Origin: Mumia flava
GTDB taxonomy: Bacteria > Actinomycetota > Actinomycetes > Propionibacteriales > Nocardioidaceae
Direction of reading: 5' to 3'
Assembly: GCF_002797495.1 (NCBI RefSeq)
Contig: NZ_PGEZ01000002.1
Location: 496,001-560,000, forward strand
DNA length: 64,000 bases
Shown here: positions 34,043-43,445 of the stretch, piece by piece
Layout: each line of letters starts with the position of its first letter
Position numbering within the stretch: position 1 is the stretch's first letter
The notes under the pieces: generated by a model
What the model saw: the letters and a program-made list of their open reading frames with translations, nothing else
Databases searched by the model: none
What the model was told of the DNA's origin: nothing
Position numbers and translations under genes: made by a program

Positions 34043-34894
34043 TCACCAACGCCCGCGACGCGGGCGCGGCTGACATCGCGGACAGGTGTACGACGAACGG
34101 TTCATGAAGGCGTCGCGGCGGATCGCTGTTCCGCAGCGTGAGCACGGCTCACCCTCCCGTCCGTACACCTCGAGCGAACGAGAGAAGTAGCCGCTCTCCC
34201 CGTTCACGCTCACGTACAGCGCGTCGAACGAGGTGCCGCCCTGCTCCAGGGCCGCCGCCATCACCTCGCGCACGGCGTCGAGAAGGACGGCGATCGTCGG
34301 ACGGTTCAGGGTCTCGGTCGGTCGTGCGAAGTGCAGGCGTGCGCGCCAGAGCGCCTCGTCGGCATAGATGTTGCCGACGCCCGAGACGAGGCGCTGATCG
34401 AGCAGCGCACGCTTGATCCCCGTACGTCGCGCGCGGACGCGTGCCGTGAAATCCGCGACGTCGAACGCGTGCTCCAACGGGTCCGGGGCCACGTGGGCGT
34501 ACTCGCGCGGCAGCTCGGCACCGCCGTCGCTGATGGCGAGGCCTCCGAACATCCGCTGGTCCACGAACCGCAGCTCGTGGCCGTCGTCCAGGTCCAGCAC
34601 GACCCGCAGGTGACGCTCGTACGCGGCCTCCGGTGGCTGGACGAGGAACTGGCCGCTCATCCCGAGGTGCGCCAGGATCGCGTCGCCGTCGTCCAGCGGC
34701 AGCCAGAGGTACTTGCCGCGTCGGCGCGCGCCGATGATCCGCTGCCCCCTCAGACGCGCCGAGAAGTCCTCCGGACCGGGAAGGTGACGACGGACCGGGC
34801 GGGGGTGCAGCACCCGCACCGCCTCGATCGTCCGTCCCACGGCGTGCTCGTGGAGGCCGCGCCGGACGACCTCGACCTCGGGAAGCTCAGGCAT
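34043..34894 (-). CDS. mutM: Formamidopyrimidine-DNA glycosylase
   Basis: 283 aa. N-terminal MPELPEVE gives catalytic Pro2 and Glu3; [11 protein letters not shown] and [14 protein letters not shown] are family signatures; the C-terminal zinc finger is CSRCG...CPRC. It excises 8-oxoguanine and ring-opened purines and nicks the abasic site. It lies 42 bp downstream of rnc, as in M. tuberculosis (rnc-fpg), and probably shares its transcript. Confidence 0.96.
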   Translation of the reverse strand: MPELPEVEVVRRGLHEHAVGRTIEAVRVLHPRPVRRHLPGPEDFSARLRGQRIIGARRRGKYLWLPLDDGDAILAHLGMSGQFLVQPPEAAYERHLRVVLDLDDGHELRFVDQRMFGGLAISDGGAELPREYAHVAPDPLEHAFDVADFTARVRARRTGIKRALLDQRLVSGVGNIYADEALWRARLHFARPTETLNRPTIAVLLDAVREVMAAALEQGGTSFDALYVSVNGESGYFSRSLEVYGREGEPCSRCGTAIRRDAFMNRSSYTCPRCQPRPRRGRW

Positions 34895-34936
34895 CCGTGC
34901 GCCCCGGCATCCCCCCGAGCTCAGGCAACGGAGTGC

Positions 34937-35743
34937 TCAGAGGTCCGCAGCCGGAGTGGACTCCGCCTCGTCGACCGCCGAGACGGCGTCGACCGCGTCG
35001 ACGCCGGCAGCGCCGGCAGCCTCGGTGGCGTCGACCGCCGCGCGGATCGCGCGCCATGCGGTCTCCGCGACCTGCTGCTCAGCCTCCTTCTTGGAGTGGC
35101 CGACGCCTTCCCCGTAGACCTGCCCTCCGACCCGGACGCGGGCCGTGAACGTCTTGTCGTGGTCGGGGCCTTCCTCGGAGAGGCGGTACTCGGGGACGCC
35201 GAGACCGTGGTCGGAGGCGATCTCCTGGAGGCTCGTCTTCCAGTCGAGCCCGGCGCCGAGCTCGGCGGCACGCTCGATCACCGGGTCGAACATGCCGTGC
35301 ACGACGTCGCCGGCGACAGCGAACCCCTCCTGGAGGTACACCGCGCCGATCAGCGCCTCGACGGTGTCGGACAGGATCGAGGACTTGTCGCGTCCTCCGG
35401 TCGCCTCCTCACCCCGCCCGAGCCGCAGGTGCTCGCCCAGACCGAGCGTGCGCGCCACACCCGCGAGAGCGCGCGCGTTCACGACCGCCGCGCGCAGCTT
35501 CGCGAGGCGGCCTTCGGGAAGGTCCGGATGGGCGTTGTAGAGCGTGTCCGTGACGACCAGACCGAGCACGGCGTCACCGAGGAACTCGAGGCGCTCGTTG
35601 TTCGGGATGCCGCCGTGCTCGTACGCGAACGACCGGTGGGTCAGCGCTTGGGTCAGCAGACCCGGCTCGAGACCGGGGACGCCGAGCCGGTCGGCCAGGC
35701 CCAGGGTCGGCTCCGCGTCCACGACGCTGTCGCCGTCGGGCAC
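34937..35743 (-). CDS. rnc: Ribonuclease III
   Basis: 268 aa. RNase III signature [16 protein letters not shown] with the catalytic acidic residues, [12 protein letters not shown], and a C-terminal double-stranded-RNA-binding domain ([14 protein letters not shown] to [14 protein letters not shown]). Processes rRNA precursors and structured mRNAs. GTG at 35743 is chosen because the conserved part begins soon after and the upstream frame is rpmF. The last ~30 residues are an Ala/Val/Asp low-complexity tail ([12 protein letters not shown]). Confidence 0.95.
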   Translation of the reverse strand: MPDGDSVVDAEPTLGLADRLGVPGLEPGLLTQALTHRSFAYEHGGIPNNERLEFLGDAVLGLVVTDTLYNAHPDLPEGRLAKLRAAVVNARALAGVARTLGLGEHLRLGRGEEATGGRDKSSILSDTVEALIGAVYLQEGFAVAGDVVHGMFDPVIERAAELGAGLDWKTSLQEIASDHGLGVPEYRLSEEGPDHDKTFTARVRVGGQVYGEGVGHSKKEAEQQVAETAWRAIRAAVDATEAAGAAGVDAVDAVSAVDEAESTPAADL

Positions 35744-35754
35744 GTGCCGACCGC

Positions 35755-35940
35755 TCAGAGGACCTGACGCTGGTCGCCGCGCGGGCCGTACTGGCCGCAC
35801 TCGCTGCACGCGCGGTGCGGCAGGTGCTTGGCGCGGCAAGCCGGGTTGGCGCACGTGACGAGCTGGGGCGCGGTGGCCTTCCACTGCGAACGGCGGTGGC
35901 GGGTGTTGCTGCGCGACATCTTGCGCTTCGGGACAGCCAC
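35755..35940 (-). CDS. rpmF: 50S ribosomal protein L32
   Basis: 61 aa. [20 protein letters not shown] is the universal L32 N-terminus; the zinc-binding form is kept with CANPAC and CSEC. GTG start with GAGGAG upstream. It lies 3 bp after DUF177 and 11 bp before rnc, an arrangement conserved in most bacteria (yceD-rpmF). Confidence 0.97.
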   Translation of the reverse strand: MAVPKRKMSRSNTRHRRSQWKATAPQLVTCANPACRAKHLPHRACSECGQYGPRGDQRQVL

Positions 35941-35943
35941 TTC

Positions 35944-36540
35944 TTACTCCTCGTCCGGGCCGGATTCTCCGGCCGTCTCCGGACCGCCGGAGCGGTCCTC
36001 GTTGTTGTCGATCAGCTGGCTGAGCGCCGACCACCGGGGATCGACGGGCTCGCCGTGTGTGTGCTCTGGATCGTCCGCGAGCCGCGCCCCGCACTCGGGG
36101 CACAGTCCCGGGCAGTCCGGAACACACAACGGGTTCTGCGGCAGTGCGAGCACCACCGCGTCCCGCAGCACAGGCTCGAAGTCGAGCAGGTCGCCCTCGA
36201 GCCTGCGGACGTCGCCTTCCTCGTCCGAGGCGACCGGCTCGTCGTCGTGCACGAACAGCTCCTGCACGTCCACCGACAGGTCGTCGGAGACAGACTGCAG
36301 GCACCGCACGCACTCGCCGACGATGTGCACCTCGACGGTGCCTGTCGCCAGGACACCTTCCATGACCGACTCGAGCCGCAGCTCGAGATCGACGTCACTT
36401 CCCTCGGGCACACCGATCATGTCGACACCCAGTCCCGCCGGCGCTGACTCGCGACGTGTCACCTCACGCTGGGTCCCCGGCCGCCGAGCGATCTCATGGG
36501 TGTCGAGAACGTACGGCGCCCGAGCGTCAAGCGTGGTCAC
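35944..36540 (-). CDS. YceD/DUF177 family protein
   Basis: 198 aa. DUF177 with the conserved [22 protein letters not shown] block and the C-terminal CPDC[11 protein letters not shown] cysteine cluster, suggestive of metal binding. YceD proteins are linked to 23S rRNA/ribosome assembly and nearly always precede rpmF. GTG at 36540 follows AAGGAG with 5-nt spacing; a longer in-frame ATG start at 36600 has no such site. Confidence 0.92.
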   Translation of the reverse strand: MTTLDARAPYVLDTHEIARRPGTQREVTRRESAPAGLGVDMIGVPEGSDVDLELRLESVMEGVLATGTVEVHIVGECVRCLQSVSDDLSVDVQELFVHDDEPVASDEEGDVRRLEGDLLDFEPVLRDAVVLALPQNPLCVPDCPGLCPECGARLADDPEHTHGEPVDPRWSALSQLIDNNEDRSGGPETAGESGPDEE

Positions 36541-36666
36541 ACTTGCTCCTTCAGGCACGACGAAACAGCCCGGGTACGGGCCACGGACCAGGATACCCAA
36601 CCGTCCCAGCCGGAGGCGAATCGGCGCCTCGTGCCGGTGAGTCGCGGCGGACCGGGCCGTACGGGA

Positions 36667-36687
36667 GGTCGCCGGTGGACGGCGACC
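36667..36687 (-). terminator. Hairpin downstream of coaD
   Basis: 36667-36674 pairs with 36680-36687 (8 bp, 5-nt loop), 20 nt beyond the coaD stop and before the DUF177-rpmF-rnc unit. Confidence 0.45.
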
Positions 36688-36706
36688 ACCCGCGCGGGGC
36701 GTCGGG

Positions 36707-37189
36707 TCAGCCGCCCTCGCCGATCCGCGCCTCCAGCGCGCTCAGCACCGTCGACGGGACGAGACCGGACACGTCGCCGCCGTGCCGGGCGACCTCCTTG
36801 ACGAGGCTGGAGGCGAGGAACGAGTACTCGGGGCTCGTCGGCATGAACAGCGTGTCGACCTGCGACAGCGTCGAGTTCATCTGGGCCATCTGCAGCTCGT
36901 AGTCGAAGTCGGAGACCGCCCTCAGACCCTTCACGATCGCGGAGACGTCGTTGGCGACGCAGAAGTCGACGAGCAGGCCCGAGAACGTCTCGACCCGCAC
37001 GTTGCCGAGGTCGGCGAGGACCTCCTCGAGCAGCGCGACCCGCTCGGCCGTGTTGAACATCACACGCTTGGAGTCGTTGATCCCGACGGCGACCACGACC
37101 TCGTCGAACAGCGACGCGGAGCGGCGGATGATGTCCAGGTGACCGTTCGTCACGGGATCGAACGAACCGGGACAGGCGGCCCTAGTCAT
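36707..37189 (-). CDS. coaD: Phosphopantetheine adenylyltransferase
   Basis: 160 aa nucleotidyltransferase. The TxGH motif is in PGSFDPVTNGHLDIIRR; the C-terminal SPEYSFLASSLVKEVA is the ISSR-like motif. Transfers AMP to 4'-phosphopantetheine in coenzyme A synthesis. The ATG at 37189 overlaps the end of rsmD by 8 nt, so translation is coupled (rsmD-coaD order is widely conserved). Confidence 0.96.
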   Translation of the reverse strand: MTRAACPGSFDPVTNGHLDIIRRSASLFDEVVVAVGINDSKRVMFNTAERVALLEEVLADLGNVRVETFSGLLVDFCVANDVSAIVKGLRAVSDFDYELQMAQMNSTLSQVDTLFMPTSPEYSFLASSLVKEVARHGGDVSGLVPSTVLSALEARIGEGG

Positions 37190-37742
37190 GGCTGCGACCG
37201 TACCAAAGCGCCGTCTCGCCGTAGCGGCGGTCACGCACCGGCTCGACCGAGCCCGGCCAGTCGAAGGGTGCGTCCCGCGCGGACCGCTCCACGACGATCA
37301 CACCGCCGGAGCTCCACCACGCCTCGGTGGTCACGGCCGCGACGACCGCGACCACCGCGGCCGCCTCCAGCGGGTACGGCGGGTCGAGCAGGACGAGGTC
37401 GTACGGGCGGGTCGGGGGTCGCTGCAGATACGTCTCGACCTTGGCGTCGACGACGTCCGCCGACAGGCCGAGGCTCCGCACGTTCCGCTGCGCGACCTGG
37501 GCCGTCCTGCGGTGGGACTCGACGAGGGTCGCGTGCTCCGCACCCCGTGACAGGGCCTCGAGCCCGAGCGCACCCGACCCGGCGTACAGATCGAGCACCC
37601 GGACGCCGTGCAGTCCGCCGAGCATCGACTCCAACGACGAGAACATCGCCTCGCGGACGCGCTCGGACGTCGGGCGCGTCCCCGAACCCGGCGGTGTCTC
37701 GAGCCGGCGCCCGCCGGCGGTGCCCGCGATGATCCGCGTCAC
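37182..37742 (-). CDS. rsmD: 16S rRNA (guanine966-N2)-methyltransferase
   Basis: 186 aa. SAM-binding VLDLYAGSGALGLEALSRG and catalytic LLDPPY (DPPY motif) identify RsmD. Opening TRIIAGTAGGRRLETPPG is the conserved family N-terminus. GTG start. Lies 33 bp after recG on the same strand. Confidence 0.95.
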   Translation of the reverse strand: MTRIIAGTAGGRRLETPPGSGTRPTSERVREAMFSSLESMLGGLHGVRVLDLYAGSGALGLEALSRGAEHATLVESHRRTAQVAQRNVRSLGLSADVVDAKVETYLQRPPTRPYDLVLLDPPYPLEAAAVVAVVAAVTTEAWWSSGGVIVVERSARDAPFDWPGSVEPVRDRRYGETALWYGRSHD

Positions 37743-37775
37743 GACCTCTCCACCCCACTCACACCGACCTCCCGC

Positions 37776-40019
37776 TCAGGACTTCTCCAGGAACTCGGCC
37801 TGGGCGGACTCCTCGAGCCGGTCGATCGCTCGTGCGAGCGCGGGCGACTCGACCAGCCCCGGATCGGCGGCCAGGACAGCTCCGGCATCCTCGCGCGCCT
37901 GGGCGATCACCTCGCCGTCGCGGACGACGGACAGCAGCTTGAGGCTCGAGCGGAGGCCGGACTGGCGGGCGCCGAGCACGTCACCCTCCCGTCGCAGCTC
38001 CACGTCGAGGCGCGCCAGGTCGAAGCCGTCCGCGGTCGCGGCGACCGCGTCCAGGCGCTCCCGGGACGGCGAACCCGCCTCGGCACCGGTGACCAGGAGG
38101 CACAGACCCTCGTGACTCCCCCGGCCCACGCGGCCGCGGAGCTGGTGCAGCTGGGAGACGCCGAAGCGGTCCGCGTCCATCACGACCATCGCGGTCGCGT
38201 TCGGGACGTCGACGCCGACCTCGATCACCGTGGTCGCCACCAGCACGTCGATGTCGCCGGCCGCGAACGCCGACATCGCCGCGTCCTTCTCGTCGGGCGG
38301 CATACGACCGTGCAGTCGACCGACCCGGACGTGCGCCAACCGTCCGGACTCCAGCACGTCCGCGAGTGCGAGCACACCGACGAGCTCGCGCTCGTCGTCG
38401 GCCTCGCTCCCGTCGTCCGGCGGAGGCGGTGCGCCGGTGTCGTCCTCGGCGGAGGGTCCCTCGAGTGCGGGGTCACCGATGCGCGGGCAGACGACGTACG
38501 CCTGCCTGCCGTTCGCGACCTCCTCGGCGAGTCGCTGCCACGCCCGGTCGAGCCAGGTCGGGTGCTCGGCCACCCCGACCACGGTCGACTGCACCGGCTG
38601 CCGACCTCGCGGCAGCTCACGCAGCGTCGAGGTGTCGAGATCACCGAACACGGTCATCGCGACGGTCCGTGGGATCGGGGTCGCCGTCATCACGAGCAGG
38701 TGCGGGGTCGTCCGCCCCTTCGCGACCAGCGCGGCACGCTGCTCGACCCCGAACCGGTGCTGCTCGTCGACGACCACGAGTCCGAGCTCGGCGAGCTGGA
38801 CGTTCTCCTCCAGCACGGCGTGCGTGCCGACGAGGATCCCGGCCTCCCCCGAGGCGGCGTCGAGCAGCGCCGCCCGGCGCGCCTTCTGACCCAGCGAGCC
38901 GGTCAGCAGTCGAACCCGGGTCGCGGCCTCCTCGCCGCCGAGCATCCCGGCCTCCGCCATGGGCCCGAGCATCGCCCGCATCGAACGCTCGTGCTGCTGC
39001 GCCAGCACCTCGGTCGGGGCGAGCAGCACGGCCTGGCCGCCGGTGTCGATCACCTGGAGCATCGCCAGGAGCGCGACGACGGTCTTGCCGGACCCGACCT
39101 CGCCCTGCAGCAGACGCTGCATCGGGTGCTCGCGCTCGAGGTCGTGGGCGATCTCGCCGAGCACCTCCTGCTGGCCGAGCGTGAGCGCGAACGGCAGGCG
39201 CTGCTCGAACCGGTCCCGCAGCCCGTCGCGGACGTGCGGTCGCGCCGTGGCGGGCTCGGCCGTCGCGACCGCCCGTCGACGCGCCAGGGTGGCCTGGAGG
39301 ACGAACGCCTCCTCGTACCTGAGTCGTTCCCGGGCCCGGACGTGGTCGTCGGTGCTGCGCGGCCGGTGAACCCCCTCCCACGCACGCGCCAGGCCGACCA
39401 GCCCGAGGCGGTCGCGGACCTCGGGCGGGACGGGGTCTGCGACGTCTCCCAGCACGTTCGGACCCAACGCGTCCAGCACGAGTCCGACCGACGACTGGAT
39501 CGCCCACGACGAGACCTTCTGGCTCGCCGGGTAGATCGGGATGATCGTCTCCGCGAACTCCCGGGCACGAGCGTCGTCGTCCTCGCCGTCCAGGGGGGCG
39601 ATCTCGGGGTGCAGCAGTTGCTTGCGCCCGCGGAAGGAGTTCACCTTGCCGGCGAACAGCCCCACCGTCCCGTATGTCAGGCGCTGCGCGATCCACGGTT
39701 GGCGGAAGAAGGTCAGAACCAGGCTCCCCGTCCCGTCCGTGACCGTCACCTCGGTCCTGACGTTGGTGCCGCCAGCGCGTCCACCGCCCTTCGGTCGGAA
39801 CGGGTAGGTCTTGACGTCGGCGACGCGCGCCAGCACCGTCACGTGCTCGTCGACCTGCAGCGCGGACAGGTCGGTCAGAGTGCCGCGCTCGGCGTAGCGA
39901 CGCGGGTAGTGGCGCAGCAGGTCGTCGACCGTGCGCAGGTCGAGGGTCTTCTCCAGCGCGTTCGCGGTCCGGGCGCCCAGCACGGTGGTCAGCCGTGTCT
40001 CCAGCTCCACCGCGCTCAC
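37776..40019 (-). CDS. recG: ATP-dependent DNA helicase RecG
   Basis: 747 aa. N-terminal OB/wedge domain (residues ~1-190), superfamily 2 helicase core with Walker A GEVGSGKTVVALL, DEQH box (VVDEQHRFG), motif III MTATPIPRT, and motif VI QLRGRVGRGSHEG. Remodels stalled replication forks and branch-migrates Holliday junctions. The insert around residues 490-525 (GAPPPPDDGSEADDE) is a species-specific acidic loop. Confidence 0.96.
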   Translation of the reverse strand: MSAVELETRLTTVLGARTANALEKTLDLRTVDDLLRHYPRRYAERGTLTDLSALQVDEHVTVLARVADVKTYPFRPKGGGRAGGTNVRTEVTVTDGTGSLVLTFFRQPWIAQRLTYGTVGLFAGKVNSFRGRKQLLHPEIAPLDGEDDDARAREFAETIIPIYPASQKVSSWAIQSSVGLVLDALGPNVLGDVADPVPPEVRDRLGLVGLARAWEGVHRPRSTDDHVRARERLRYEEAFVLQATLARRRAVATAEPATARPHVRDGLRDRFEQRLPFALTLGQQEVLGEIAHDLEREHPMQRLLQGEVGSGKTVVALLAMLQVIDTGGQAVLLAPTEVLAQQHERSMRAMLGPMAEAGMLGGEEAATRVRLLTGSLGQKARRAALLDAASGEAGILVGTHAVLEENVQLAELGLVVVDEQHRFGVEQRAALVAKGRTTPHLLVMTATPIPRTVAMTVFGDLDTSTLRELPRGRQPVQSTVVGVAEHPTWLDRAWQRLAEEVANGRQAYVVCPRIGDPALEGPSAEDDTGAPPPPDDGSEADDERELVGVLALADVLESGRLAHVRVGRLHGRMPPDEKDAAMSAFAAGDIDVLVATTVIEVGVDVPNATAMVVMDADRFGVSQLHQLRGRVGRGSHEGLCLLVTGAEAGSPSRERLDAVAATADGFDLARLDVELRREGDVLGARQSGLRSSLKLLSVVRDGEVIAQAREDAGAVLAADPGLVESPALARAIDRLEESAQAEFLEKS

Positions 40020-40073
40020 CGCAACCCCCTGCGTCCGTTCTCGTCCACTCCTGCCGCGCCCGTCTCCACGGTG

Positions 40074-41672
40074 CTACTCCACCGCCACCAGCAGCGGATA
40101 GCGTGCCTGCCGGCCGTCGTAGACGACGACGTCGACGTCGGGGCGGCGCTCGCGCAGCCAACTTTCGATCCGCTCGGGAAGGTCGGGCTGGAGACCCTCG
40201 CCGGTCACGAGCGTGACCAGCTCGGCGCTCCCCGAGACCAGGCGTTCGAGCACGGCCTCGACGACCTCGGCCTGCTCCGCGCCGACCGCCGCGAACTCGG
40301 CGTCGACCACGCCCAGCACGTCGCCGACCCGGCACGGCCCGGCCATCGTGATGCCGTCCTCCGTGGCGATCGTGATGGCGCCGTGCTGGGTGTGCGCCGC
40401 CGCACTGGTCATCGCGACCACGTCGTCGTCGAACGGACGGGCCGGGTCGTGCACCGCGAGGGCGGCCAAGCCCTGCACCTGGGTGTGGCTCGGCAGCACG
40501 GTCGCGTGCACCCCCGCCTCGCGTGCCTGCGCCGCGACGGCGTCGCAGATCCTCAGGTGGTCGCGGCTGTTCGGCAGGACCACGACGTCGTCGGCACCGC
40601 AGTCCAGGACCGTGTCCAGTACGCGGTCGAGGGCCAGAGCGGCTCCGACCGCGCACTCGACGACCACCGCACCCGCTTCGCTGAACAGGGCCGCCAGCCC
40701 GTCCCCTGCCGCGACCGCCACCACGGCGCGGGTCCGCTCGGCCGTGGAGGTCGCGGGCGTCTGCTCGGCGAAGTGCGTCACCTCGATCCGGTACGGACGA
40801 CCGGCGGCGATGCCCGCCTCGATGGCCGCGCCGGGGTCGTCGACGTGCACGTGGACGTTCCACAGCCCGTCCCCGCCGACGACCACGAGGCTGTCACCCA
40901 GCGAGTCCAGCCGCGTCCTCAGCCGCTCGATCCGGTCGTCGACCGCCTCGAGCAGGTACATCACCTCGTACGCCGGGCCGCCCGCGTGCAGGTCCGCGCT
41001 CGGCTGCGGAGGCGGGGGGAAGGCCACCGGCTCCGCAGCCGGAGCGAACCGCCCCGTCAGGAACCGCTCGGTGGTGTCGTACAGCACGACCAGGGCGCGC
41101 CCTCCGGCATCGACCACACCGGCCGCCGCCAGCAGCTCGAGCTGGTGCGGGGTCCGCGCCAGGGCCCGCCGCGCCTCCGCAGCAGCAGCACTGACCATCG
41201 CGTCGAGGGGCTGTCCGGCGTCGGCGGCCTCGCGTGCCGCGTCGGCGGCAGCCGCCGCCACCGACAGGATGGTGCCCTCGACGGGACGACCCACCGCGCG
41301 GTACGCCGCGTCGGCGGCCGTCTGCATCGCGTCCGCGACGACCCGCGCCTCCGCGGGCTGCGGCCCGGCGGCGATCGCGGGGATCGCCGCGCGGAGCAGC
41401 TGCGCGAGGATCACCCCCGAGTTGCCGCGGGCGCCGAGCAGCAACGCGTCGAGGTACTCCTTGACCATCGCGTCCAGCGGACGACCGGCGTCGGCGGCGG
41501 CCTCGGCTGCCTGCGCTGCCGCCTCGAGCGTCACGTAGACGTTCGTCCCGGTGTCGCTGTCGGCCACCGGGAACACGTTGAGAGCGTCGATCTCGGCCCG
41601 CGCGGCCCCCAGCGCGTCCGCGCACGCACGGGCCCACGACCGGAAGGTCGCAGACGTGACGGGCCGGTCCAT
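40074..41672 (-). CDS. DAK2/DegV-like phosphatase-kinase family protein (YloV/FakA-like)
   Basis: 532 aa. N-terminal DhaL-type ATP-binding domain with NVFPVADSDTGTNVYVT (metal Asp triad) and LLGARGNSGVILAQL; a C-terminal FakA-like/DegV-linked domain follows. Firmicute FakA phosphorylates fatty acids with FakB; the actinobacterial homologue lies between recG and rpmB, as in M. tuberculosis (Rv2974c). ATG 41672 is preferred over the GTG eight codons upstream because TAGTCT (41681-41686) lies 8 nt upstream. Substrate not proven; no FakB (DegV) partner in the window. Confidence 0.88.
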   Translation of the reverse strand: MDRPVTSATFRSWARACADALGAARAEIDALNVFPVADSDTGTNVYVTLEAAAQAAEAAADAGRPLDAMVKEYLDALLLGARGNSGVILAQLLRAAIPAIAAGPQPAEARVVADAMQTAADAAYRAVGRPVEGTILSVAAAAADAAREAADAGQPLDAMVSAAAAEARRALARTPHQLELLAAAGVVDAGGRALVVLYDTTERFLTGRFAPAAEPVAFPPPPQPSADLHAGGPAYEVMYLLEAVDDRIERLRTRLDSLGDSLVVVGGDGLWNVHVHVDDPGAAIEAGIAAGRPYRIEVTHFAEQTPATSTAERTRAVVAVAAGDGLAALFSEAGAVVVECAVGAALALDRVLDTVLDCGADDVVVLPNSRDHLRICDAVAAQAREAGVHATVLPSHTQVQGLAALAVHDPARPFDDDVVAMTSAAAHTQHGAITIATEDGITMAGPCRVGDVLGVVDAEFAAVGAEQAEVVEAVLERLVSGSAELVTLVTGEGLQPDLPERIESWLRERRPDVDVVVYDGRQARYPLLVAVE

Positions 41673-41680
41673 GACGTGGA

Positions 41681-41686
41681 AGACTA
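41681..41686 (-). promoter_or_regulatory. Putative -10 (TAGTCT) for leaderless DAK-family gene
   Basis: TAGTCT on the minus strand ends 8 nt before ATG 41672; the alternative upstream GTG would overlap the hexamer. Confidence 0.45.
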
Positions 41687-41800
41687 GCCGCGCCACGGGG
41701 TGTGCGGCAGCAGGCGAGGCCGATTGGCTCGCGCCTTGGTCGATCCGATACGCTTGACCGTTGGTATCTCCCCTTCGATTTTCCTTCAGGAGTGTTCGCT

Positions 41801-41986
41801 GTGGCTGCTGTCTGCGACGTGTGCGGCAAGAAGCCGGGTTTCGGCAACAACAAGCCGTGGTCGCGCAAGCGCACCCGGCGTCGGTTCGACCCCAACATCC
41901 AGCGGGTCCGCGCCAAGGTCGGCGCGACCCCGAAGCGGATGAACGTCTGCACCTCCTGCCTCAAGGCGGGCAAGGTCAGCCGCTGA
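41801..41986 (+). CDS. rpmB: 50S ribosomal protein L28
   Basis: 61 aa. AAVCDVCGKKPGFGNNKPWS with CDVC and later CTSC forms the zinc-binding variant of L28. GTG start preceded by AGGAG. Monocistronic, followed by a strong terminator. Divergent from the DAK-family gene as in many actinobacteria. Confidence 0.97.
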   Translation: MAAVCDVCGKKPGFGNNKPWSRKRTRRRFDPNIQRVRAKVGATPKRMNVCTSCLKAGKVSR

Positions 41987-42003
41987 CCTGACGCGGTTCG
42001 ACG

Positions 42004-42035
42004 AGGCGGGTCCCCCGAGGTGGGGCCCGCCTTTT
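42004..42035 (+). terminator. Rho-independent terminator of rpmB
   Basis: AGGCGGG-T-CCCC (42004-42015) pairs with GGGGCCCGCCT (42021-42031) with one bulge, then TTTT (42032-42035). The clearest intrinsic terminator in the window. Confidence 0.85.
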
Positions 42036-42040
42036 CGTGC

Positions 42041-42180
42041 TGTTTGGAGGCACAGCGTGCTGTTTGGAGGCACAGCGTGCTGTCCGGAGGCACAGCGTGC
42101 TGTCCGGAGGCACAGCGTGCTGTCCGGAGGCACAGCGTGCTGTCCGGAGGCACAGCGTGCTGTCGGCAGCCACGGTTCAG
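42041..42180. repeat. 20-bp minisatellite, six full copies plus a degenerate one
   Basis: Units start at 42041, 42061 (TGTTTGGAGGCACAGCGTGC) and 42081, 42101, 42121, 42141 (TGTCCGGAGGCACAGCGTGC); a degenerate copy begins at 42161. Each unit holds an inverted GCTGT/ACAGC pair across its junction. There are no spacers, so it is not a CRISPR. It abuts the rpmB T-tract and reaches the thiL stop codon. Confidence 0.95.
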
Positions 42181-43136
42181 CGGTAGTGCTGGTGGCCTCC
42201 CGAGCCCTCCCACGGAGCCCCGTCGACGGTGACGCTCACGGTCTCCGCGCTCCGCCGTTCACCCACCCGTCCGACGACCGTCCACCCGTCCGGCACGTCG
42301 TCGGCAGCGAACGTGGCCGCGAGCGGATGATCGTCTCCCCCGGCCAGCACGAACTGGAGAGGATCGGTGTTCGTGGCGGCGGCCACGTCCCGCAGCGGGT
42401 CGGCGATCTCGAACGCCGCCGAGTCGAGGTCGATCGTGACACCGCTGGCCCCAGCGACGTGACCCAGGTCGGCGAGCAGCCCGTCGCTGACGTCGATCAT
42501 CGCGGTGGCACCGGCGCGAGCGGCCTGCGGCCCCGCGTCGTACGGCGGTTCGGGTCGCCGGTAGGCGTCCACGACGACACGGGGCGAGCGGAAGCCGCGC
42601 CCGAGAACGGCCAGCCCGGCTGCCGCCCACCCGATCCGGCCGCGCAGGGCCACGACCTCACCGGGCCGTGCACCGTCGCGCCGTACGGCCCGCTCGCAGG
42701 TCCCGACCACGGTGACCGAGACGACGACCTGCTCGGCCGCGGTCACGTCGCCGCCCACCACCTCGGCACCGACGAGGGCCGCCTCGTCGGCGATCCCGCG
42801 CGCGAGGTCGACGGCCCAGCGCTCCGGCAGGTCCCCAGGCGCCGCGAACCCGACGGTGAGCGCCGTCGTCGTCCCGCCCATGGCGGCGATGTCGGCGAGG
42901 TTCGCTGCGGCCGCACGGCGGCCCACGTCGTACGCCTCGACCCAGTCGCGCCGGAAGTGCCGGTTCTCCACCAGCACGTCGGTCGCAACCAGCACCGGCG
43001 CGTCACCGACCCGGACCAGGGCGCTGTCGTCGCCCGGCCCGATCAGCACCCGCTCCGACAGCTCGGCCGGCACCACCTCGGCGATCAGACCGAACTCGCC
43101 CACGTCCGCGACCGTCGTCTCTGCGTCCACGCCCAT
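42177..43136 (-). CDS. thiL: Thiamine-monophosphate kinase
   Basis: 319 aa. PurM-like fold: GPGDDSALV and VLVENRHFRRDW near the N-terminus, AANLADIAAMGG, DVSDGLLADLGH and VLAGGDDH. Phosphorylates thiamine monophosphate to thiamine diphosphate, the cofactor needed by AceE. ATG 43136 chosen where conservation starts; an ATG six codons upstream is possible. Divergent from the RAM-domain gene. Confidence 0.95.
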   Translation of the reverse strand: MGVDAETTVADVGEFGLIAEVVPAELSERVLIGPGDDSALVRVGDAPVLVATDVLVENRHFRRDWVEAYDVGRRAAAANLADIAAMGGTTTALTVGFAAPGDLPERWAVDLARGIADEAALVGAEVVGGDVTAAEQVVVSVTVVGTCERAVRRDGARPGEVVALRGRIGWAAAGLAVLGRGFRSPRVVVDAYRRPEPPYDAGPQAARAGATAMIDVSDGLLADLGHVAGASGVTIDLDSAAFEIADPLRDVAAATNTDPLQFVLAGGDDHPLAATFAADDVPDGWTVVGRVGERRSAETVSVTVDGAPWEGSGGHQHYR

Positions 43137-43208
43137 GGCACCATGATCCGGCATCGGGCCGCGCGGTGTAGCGTGGCACGCGGTCACGTTCGAGACGGAG
43201 GAACGCAC

Positions 43209-43445
43209 ATGGTCGTGCAGGCGTACATCCTGGTCCAGACCGAGGTGGGCAAGGCGGCCGAGGTCGCTGCCGAGATCGCGGACGTCAAGGGGGTCACGCT
43301 CGCGGAGGACGTGACCGGGCCGTACGACGTGATCGTGCGCGCCGAGGCGACCCACGTCGACGAGCTCGGCGAGCTGGTCGTCGCGAAGATCCAGCGGATC
43401 GACGGCATCACCCGGACCCTGACCTGTCCCGTCGTCCACCTGTGA
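43209..43445 (+). CDS. Stand-alone Lrp/AsnC ligand-binding (RAM) domain protein
   Basis: 78 aa consisting only of the RAM/AsnC C-terminal domain (MVVQAYILVQTEVGKAAEVA ... VTGPYDVIVRAEATHVDELGELV). No DNA-binding domain. Such proteins oligomerise and bind amino acids; a transcription partner is not evident. GGAGG precedes the ATG. Its stop overlaps the GTG of DUF3515 (GTGA). Confidence 0.9.
   Translation: MVVQAYILVQTEVGKAAEVAAEIADVKGVTLAEDVTGPYDVIVRAEATHVDELGELVVAKIQRIDGITRTLTCPVVHL

Noticed and set aside
37608-41687. 1359-codon plus-strand frame over rsmD, recG and the DAK gene
   Set aside because: A shadow of three conserved minus-strand genes, with Arg/Gln-rich composition typical of antisense high-GC frames.
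41976-42173. Minus-strand reading frame across the 20-bp repeats
   Set aside because: It is open only because the repeat lacks stops in several frames; it encodes the same low-complexity peptide in each and overlaps the rpmB terminator.
42041-42180. Possible CRISPR array
   Set aside because: The 20-bp units are directly contiguous with no spacers and no cas genes are nearby.
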